In this document: in pieces, positions 34,469 through 38,345 of the stretch
Layout of the letters: each line of letters begins with the position of its first letter
Position numbering within the stretch: position 1 is the stretch's first letter
Assembly (NCBI GenBank): GCA_910573745.1
Contig: CAJSYI010000026.1
Location: forward strand, 1 to 38,345
Origin: Muribaculaceae bacterium
Lineage (GTDB): Bacteria; Bacteroidota; Bacteroidia; Bacteroidales; Muribaculaceae
DNA length: 38,345 nucleotides
Direction: 5' to 3'
Program-made: the position numbers and the translations under genes
The notes under the pieces: generated by a model
The model's database searches: none
Told to the model about the DNA's origin: nothing
The model's input: the letters and a program-made list of their open reading frames with translations, nothing else

Positions 34469-34557
34469 AAACTTTTTTTGAAATTTTCTTAAATAAAATT
34501 TGGTGAAATGAAATTAATGTTATAGCTTTGGGGCGTGGCAGTGAAGTGTACTGTCAG
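34469..34557 (+). promoter_or_regulatory. duplicated 89-bp promoter/leader, copy A
   Basis: Matches 36809-36897 at 81 of 89 positions, ungapped. It holds an AT-rich upstream tract whose first 32 bases are identical in both copies, TTTG (34499-34502), a 20-nt spacer, TAGCTTTG (34523-34530), and a transcribed start region GGCAGTGAAGTGTACTGTC that can fold (GGCAGT with ACTGTC). Transcription would start near 34537, leaving about 54 nt before the ATG at 34591. Confidence 0.88.
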
Positions 34558-34590
34558 TACAAATAATCAACTACCTCAAAATCAATCATT

Positions 34591-36756
34591 ATGAACGAGA
34601 GAAAACTAAGAATTGATTCCTTTAACTCATTCATACAATTTATCTCCACTCAAATGCGCCATATATCTGTTTTAACAGCAATCATTTTTCATTTTATATG
34701 CATTTGCGCTTATGCACAATCTGAAAACCATATAACCGAATCTGAAAATGATGTAAAGACCACGACTCTTCAGGAATTGGTGGTTACAAGCGACTATGCA
34801 TGGGTGGACGGTGAAAAGTTCGTGTTCGTTCCACGTAAGAACGAGAAAAACCTCGCAACTGATGCCATCTCCCTCATAGAGAATATGCACATTCCTGTGC
34901 TTTATGTGGACAAAGGCAACATAAAAAGCCGAACTGGAGGCAGCGTGTCAATTTTCATCAACGGCGTTCCAGCCGATGATATGGATATGTCAACGTTCTG
35001 GCCCAAGAACGCCCTCAGGGTGGAATTTATGGAAAGTTCTCCCGACCCCAAATTTGAAGGAAAACACAATATCCTAAACTTCATAATGAAAGACTATGCA
35101 CTCGGCGGCCTGACCAAACTCAGAGGAAGACAGGTCATCCCGAATGAAGGCAGCTATGAGGCATCATCCAAGTTCGTCTACAAGAAAATGACCTACAACG
35201 CGATGTTCAAAGGTGGCTACAGCCGCGACCACCGTTCGGGCAGCTATGGCACAGAGACTTTCAAGGACATATGGTATGACGGCAATTTCTACGACCGCAT
35301 CGACCGCATCGAAAACTCCGACAACAACGCAAACCGCAACGACAACATCTATGCTGGAATCAATGCAAGATATCTGACAGAAAAAATGAACATATCACAT
35401 CAGGCAAAACTGCAATGGAACCGCAATCCAGGAAGCCACAAAAACGGCACATTGCATTTTGTCCCCCAGATAATCAGCGGAGACAATATGCTAAGCCAAT
35501 TCAACGACAGAAACATATCAGCATTTGCAGATGGAAAATATAATTTCCGCTTTAACGCCAAATGGCACTTCGGAGTTGTATGGAACTTCAACCATTCGCA
35601 CAACAATGGTTTTGCATCATACACTTCAGGCGACACAGAAGAGATAATCAACCGATTCCGCGAGAACTCTTACTCATTCGGCGTAGAAGCCGGGGCAAGC
35701 TATATAATGAGCCAACGCATAGCATTCGTTTTAAGGGTGAAAGAAAAAAGAGACATTTATTCCTCTTATTATACCGGCTCTACTGATTCACACCAATGGC
35801 AAAGTTTAGGTGAGACTTTTGCTTCATTACAATGGTGGTATATGCCTTCATCAAGAGTAAGAATGAGTATCACGCCACAAATCACCATAAAAGACCGCAA
35901 CACAAACCACCTATTCAAAGAAACGCAAGTGCTGCCCGGCGTGCAACTCAACGCTTCCTACAACATAAACAATAAGAACAACCTGTCTTTATGGGCTTTT
36001 TACCATGAAAGCACACCTGCCGCCAACGCCACAAACGATGTCATAATACGCCAGACAGAACTCACTTGGCTGAAGGGAAACCCTCACATAAAATCAAGCG
36101 ACTACTATTCATTCCATTTAGACTATTTTACCTCGCCTTCATCTTTCCTTGACCTGATGCTCTTTTCATCCTGGAGCCTGAGAAGGAACGAAAAAATGAT
36201 GCGCTATTTTCCCGGCGGCAAGGATTATGACGGAATCATATTGCAATATGCAAACGCCGGACATAACGGTTATTTCAAGGCTCAATGCGACATTAATGTC
36301 CGGCTTTTCAAAAACAGGCTGGTGCTGCACGGCGATATTGCTTATGACTATTCTTACTACACCGGCGGACTGCACAAGAGCCTTGCGTACTTCAGACCCC
36401 GAGTCTCGGCAAGCTGGAGCTTCGGCAATTGCAATCTTACGGCCGGATGGAACGGGCAACAAAAAGGGCTGTCCAACGGAGGAACTGAAGAAACATTCTA
36501 TCCCAACCACTGCTGGATGAGCTTCAGATATGGAAATGGTAGTTTAAACGCAGGAATCAGCGTATCCCAACCGTTCAACAATCATACTGTCCAGAAATCA
36601 ACCACTAATGATGGACCATACTCTGCCTCAAGAATACAATGGTCAACAGGAAGGAGCATCAGCATTGATTTGACATATACTTTCGATTACGGCAAGAAAA
36701 TAGATCCCGGATTTGACATATATGAAGAATCTCTCAACAATTCGTCGCACCTCTGA
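34591..36756 (+). CDS. outer-membrane beta-barrel protein, TonB-receptor-like (OMP_b-brl_3 type)
   Basis: A 721-residue outer-membrane protein. A plug-like part (about 60-165: LQELVVTSDYAWVDGEKFVF, SVSIFINGVPADDM, ALRVEFMESSPDPKF) precedes a long barrel of alternating strands rich in Tyr, Trp, Asn and His. There is no CarboxypepD_reg domain and no clear TonB box, which fits the 'outer membrane beta-barrel family' rather than a full SusC. The signal peptide begins only at Met22 (MRHISVLTAIIFHFICICAYAQ), so translation may start at 34654; the ATG at 34591 is closer to the promoter. Codon and base use is more AT-rich than in the genes before 34400. It shares its promoter sequence with the radical SAM gene downstream, suggesting a joint task such as moving a modified peptide. 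Confidence 0.82.
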   Translation: MNERKLRIDSFNSFIQFISTQMRHISVLTAIIFHFICICAYAQSENHITESENDVKTTTLQELVVTSDYAWVDGEKFVFVPRKNEKNLATDAISLIENMHIPVLYVDKGNIKSRTGGSVSIFINGVPADDMDMSTFWPKNALRVEFMESSPDPKFEGKHNILNFIMKDYALGGLTKLRGRQVIPNEGSYEASSKFVYKKMTYNAMFKGGYSRDHRSGSYGTETFKDIWYDGNFYDRIDRIENSDNNANRNDNIYAGINARYLTEKMNISHQAKLQWNRNPGSHKNGTLHFVPQIISGDNMLSQFNDRNISAFADGKYNFRFNAKWHFGVVWNFNHSHNNGFASYTSGDTEEIINRFRENSYSFGVEAGASYIMSQRIAFVLRVKEKRDIYSSYYTGSTDSHQWQSLGETFASLQWWYMPSSRVRMSITPQITIKDRNTNHLFKETQVLPGVQLNASYNINNKNNLSLWAFYHESTPAANATNDVIIRQTELTWLKGNPHIKSSDYYSFHLDYFTSPSSFLDLMLFSSWSLRRNEKMMRYFPGGKDYDGIILQYANAGHNGYFKAQCDINVRLFKNRLVLHGDIAYDYSYYTGGLHKSLAYFRPRVSASWSFGNCNLTAGWNGQQKGLSNGGTEETFYPNHCWMSFRYGNGSLNAGISVSQPFNNHTVQKSTTNDGPYSASRIQWSTGRSISIDLTYTFDYGKKIDPGFDIYEESLNNSSHL

Positions 36757-36808
36757 TTTAAACCACGACACCGTTCGTTATTTTTTATCCCACAATATCT
36801 TATTTTAG

Positions 36809-36897
36809 AAACTTTTTTTGAAATTTTCTTAAATAAAATTTGGTGAAATAAAAATAATGTCGTAACTTTGGGGTGTGGCAGTAAGGTGTACTGTCAG
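36809..36897 (+). promoter_or_regulatory. duplicated 89-bp promoter/leader, copy B
   Basis: Second copy of the element at 34469-34557. TTTG (36839-36842), 20 nt, and TAACTTTG (36863-36870) form the promoter; the potential hairpin is kept (GGCAGT with ACTGTC). The start of transcription would be near 36877, 46 nt before the ATG at 36923. The -7 box differs between the copies only inside the nn positions. Confidence 0.88.
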
Positions 36898-36922
36898 AAT
36901 CAAAAACTATAGCTTTTAAACT

Positions 36923-38230
36923 ATGAAGCTGAGCCGCTACAACTCCTATATCAGCCTCGGCGAGAAGGCGGGGCTGATATTCAACGCTTTCACCGACTCT
37001 TTCGTTGCCGTAAAGTCTTCTTCCGACGGCTTCGCAAAAGTCAGAAACGGCGATATCACATCCATATCTTCCGAATTGCAGAAGCAGCTTGAGGAGGCCG
37101 GTGCGGTTGTGGCGGACGATTTTGATGAAGTCGACGCTCTCCGAAAACGTATTGACGAAATCGACAACAACGACTCTTTCCTGCTTCTGCACATCAATCC
37201 GACGCTCGACTGCAACTTCCGTTGCTGGTATTGCTACGAGAACCATATCAAAGGCTCCTGCATGACACCGGAAACATACGGAAATGTGGTAAAGCTCGTA
37301 AAAAACAGAATCGCAAAGCAACCGAATCTCAAATATCTGCAACTCTCTTTCTTCGGGGGAGAGCCGCTACTGCGTTTCGATGAGGTTGTAAAACCGCTAA
37401 TCAGCGAAATAGCAGCTCTTTGCAAAGATGCCGGAATAGACATCAGCGTCCATTTCACCTCCAACTCACATCTTCTTACAGACGAGATGATCCTTTTCCT
37501 GAAACCGCATCAGGCGGGATTTCAAATCACGCTCGACGGAGGACGCGAGAACCACAACAAGACACGTTTCGGGAAAGGCGGCACACCGTCGTTCGACGAC
37601 ATCCTGACAAATGTCCGCAAACTTGCAGAAGCGGAGCTTCCGATCGGATTGCGGATAAACTATACGGCAGAGAACATCGAAAGCACAAACGAAATCATCG
37701 AGATAATCTCAGCGTGGCCCGACGAAGTAAAGAAATTTGTCAGTGTTGACTACCAACGAGTCTGGCAAGACGGGGACAACAAGAACAATGACCCGACATA
37801 CGCCAAGACCCGACAGTTTCGCAAACGGCTCAACGAAGCCGGATTCCGGACCGGAAACAATCGCATTCTCAACGGCGTGTGCGATTCATGTTACGGCGAC
37901 AAGCGCAACCAGTTGCTTGTCAACTACAACGGCGACGTGTTCTGCTGCACAGCCCGCGACTTCAAGCCGGAACATAGGATGGGACGCCTTGCCGACGACG
38001 GCAACGTGGTCTGGGAAGGAGACCGTTTTGAGAAGCGGATGGCAAGCAAGTTCTCCAAGCCAGTATGCCACGAATGCCGCATAGCCCCGCTATGCGGAGG
38101 CGGTTGCCGCACACAGGCTACCGAGCATCCCGAACCCTACAAGTGCATCTACGGTTACACCGCCGACGAGATGGACGAATTCATCATCGAATGTGGCGTC
38201 CTGAAAAATATTGACGGGTCAGAGGGGTAA
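36923..38230 (+). CDS. radical SAM/SPASM peptide-modifying enzyme
   Basis: A 435-residue enzyme that would use a 4Fe-4S cluster and SAM to start radical chemistry on a peptide or protein. The N-terminal ~90 residues (MKLSRYNSYISLGEKAGLI ... LQKQLEEAGAVV) resemble the PqqD-like recognition region of peptide maturases. The radical SAM core follows, with C97, C101 and C104 in CNFRCWYC and FFGGEPLL as the SAM-binding GGE motif. The SPASM domain has cysteines at 320, 323, 341, 342, 382, 385, 391, 395 and 408 (CDSC, VFCC, CHEC, LCGGGC), enough for two extra clusters, as in anSME-type and RiPP enzymes. No precursor peptide gene is seen within the window. The last 12 codons coincide with the 35-bp inverted repeat. 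Confidence 0.9.
   Translation: MKLSRYNSYISLGEKAGLIFNAFTDSFVAVKSSSDGFAKVRNGDITSISSELQKQLEEAGAVVADDFDEVDALRKRIDEIDNNDSFLLLHINPTLDCNFRCWYCYENHIKGSCMTPETYGNVVKLVKNRIAKQPNLKYLQLSFFGGEPLLRFDEVVKPLISEIAALCKDAGIDISVHFTSNSHLLTDEMILFLKPHQAGFQITLDGGRENHNKTRFGKGGTPSFDDILTNVRKLAEAELPIGLRINYTAENIESTNEIIEIISAWPDEVKKFVSVDYQRVWQDGDNKNNDPTYAKTRQFRKRLNEAGFRTGNNRILNGVCDSCYGDKRNQLLVNYNGDVFCCTARDFKPEHRMGRLADDGNVVWEGDRFEKRMASKFSKPVCHECRIAPLCGGGCRTQATEHPEPYKCIYGYTADEMDEFIIECGVLKNIDGSEG
38192..38226. repeat. 35-bp inverted repeat, right copy
   Basis: Exact reverse complement of 112-146. It covers the final codons of the radical SAM gene up to the second base of the last Gly codon. Downstream (38231-38345) I see no gene; the stretch is AT-rich and ends the window. 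Confidence 0.9.
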
Positions 38231-38345
38231 CTATTCAGCGGACACGCTAAGGCGATAATGTGGAATAGACATCACCATTATAGGTAAATTTAACCTGCTG
38301 GTTTTATAGAAATTAGCGGCAATTTTATTTGGTAAAGTCAAATAA

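Noticed and set aside
38231..38345. Precursor peptide gene after the radical SAM gene
   Set aside because: No start codon with a reasonable short frame is present in these 115 bases.

Overview
The window looks like a contig from a Bacteroidales bacterium, probably of the Muribaculaceae type (the family is my inference). The evidence is several sigma-ABfr style promoters (TTTG, about 20 nt, TAnnTTTG), a type V (Mfa/Fim) pilus operon, a fused BioG-BioC protein, many Ala/Gln signal peptides and lipoprotein signals, and PorT-like and TonB-receptor-like barrels. Base composition is near 50-55% GC in most of the window and more AT-rich in the last 4 kb.

Layout. 1-146 is a short foreign-looking tip whose last 35 bases are an exact inverted copy of the end of the last gene. 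148-5161: glyA (5' end replaced), bioD, an RNase D-like exonuclease with a small membrane protein, and, on the minus strand, a SufT-like gene followed by an LpxH-like gene. 4550-8313: two paralogous outer-membrane barrels followed by priA. 8346-12263: a biotin operon bioA-bioF-bioGC behind a textbook promoter. 12264-22371: a structured leader and a six-gene type V pilus operon (DUF3575, DUF3868/OmpA-like, Mfa1-like major pilin, Mfa2/FimB anchor, minor lipoprotein pilin, large tip protein). 22397-30454, all minus strand: patatin-barrel phospholipase, Sel1 protein, undecaprenyl-phosphate sugar transferase, DUF349 protein, cyclophilin and an unknown small protein. 30593-34389: cytidylate-kinase-like protein, DUF308 membrane protein, RNase P RNA, a 650-bp patch of inverted-repeat elements, and a YihY/BrkB membrane protein. 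34469-38230: an outer-membrane barrel of the TonB-receptor type and a radical SAM/SPASM enzyme with a PqqD-like N-terminal region, each behind a nearly identical 89-bp promoter/leader.

How the genes work together. bioGC, bioF, bioA and bioD would cover pimeloyl synthesis through dethiobiotin; bioB is not in the window. The pilus operon is complete from periplasmic/outer-membrane helper proteins through shaft, anchor and tip. The most unusual regions are the twin promoters of the barrel and radical SAM genes (a likely peptide-modification locus running off the window), the family of GGAG-hairpin-GACYGA repeats between rnpB and yihY, and the inverted 35-bp match joining the two ends of the window, which may be an assembly artefact or a real rearrangement.
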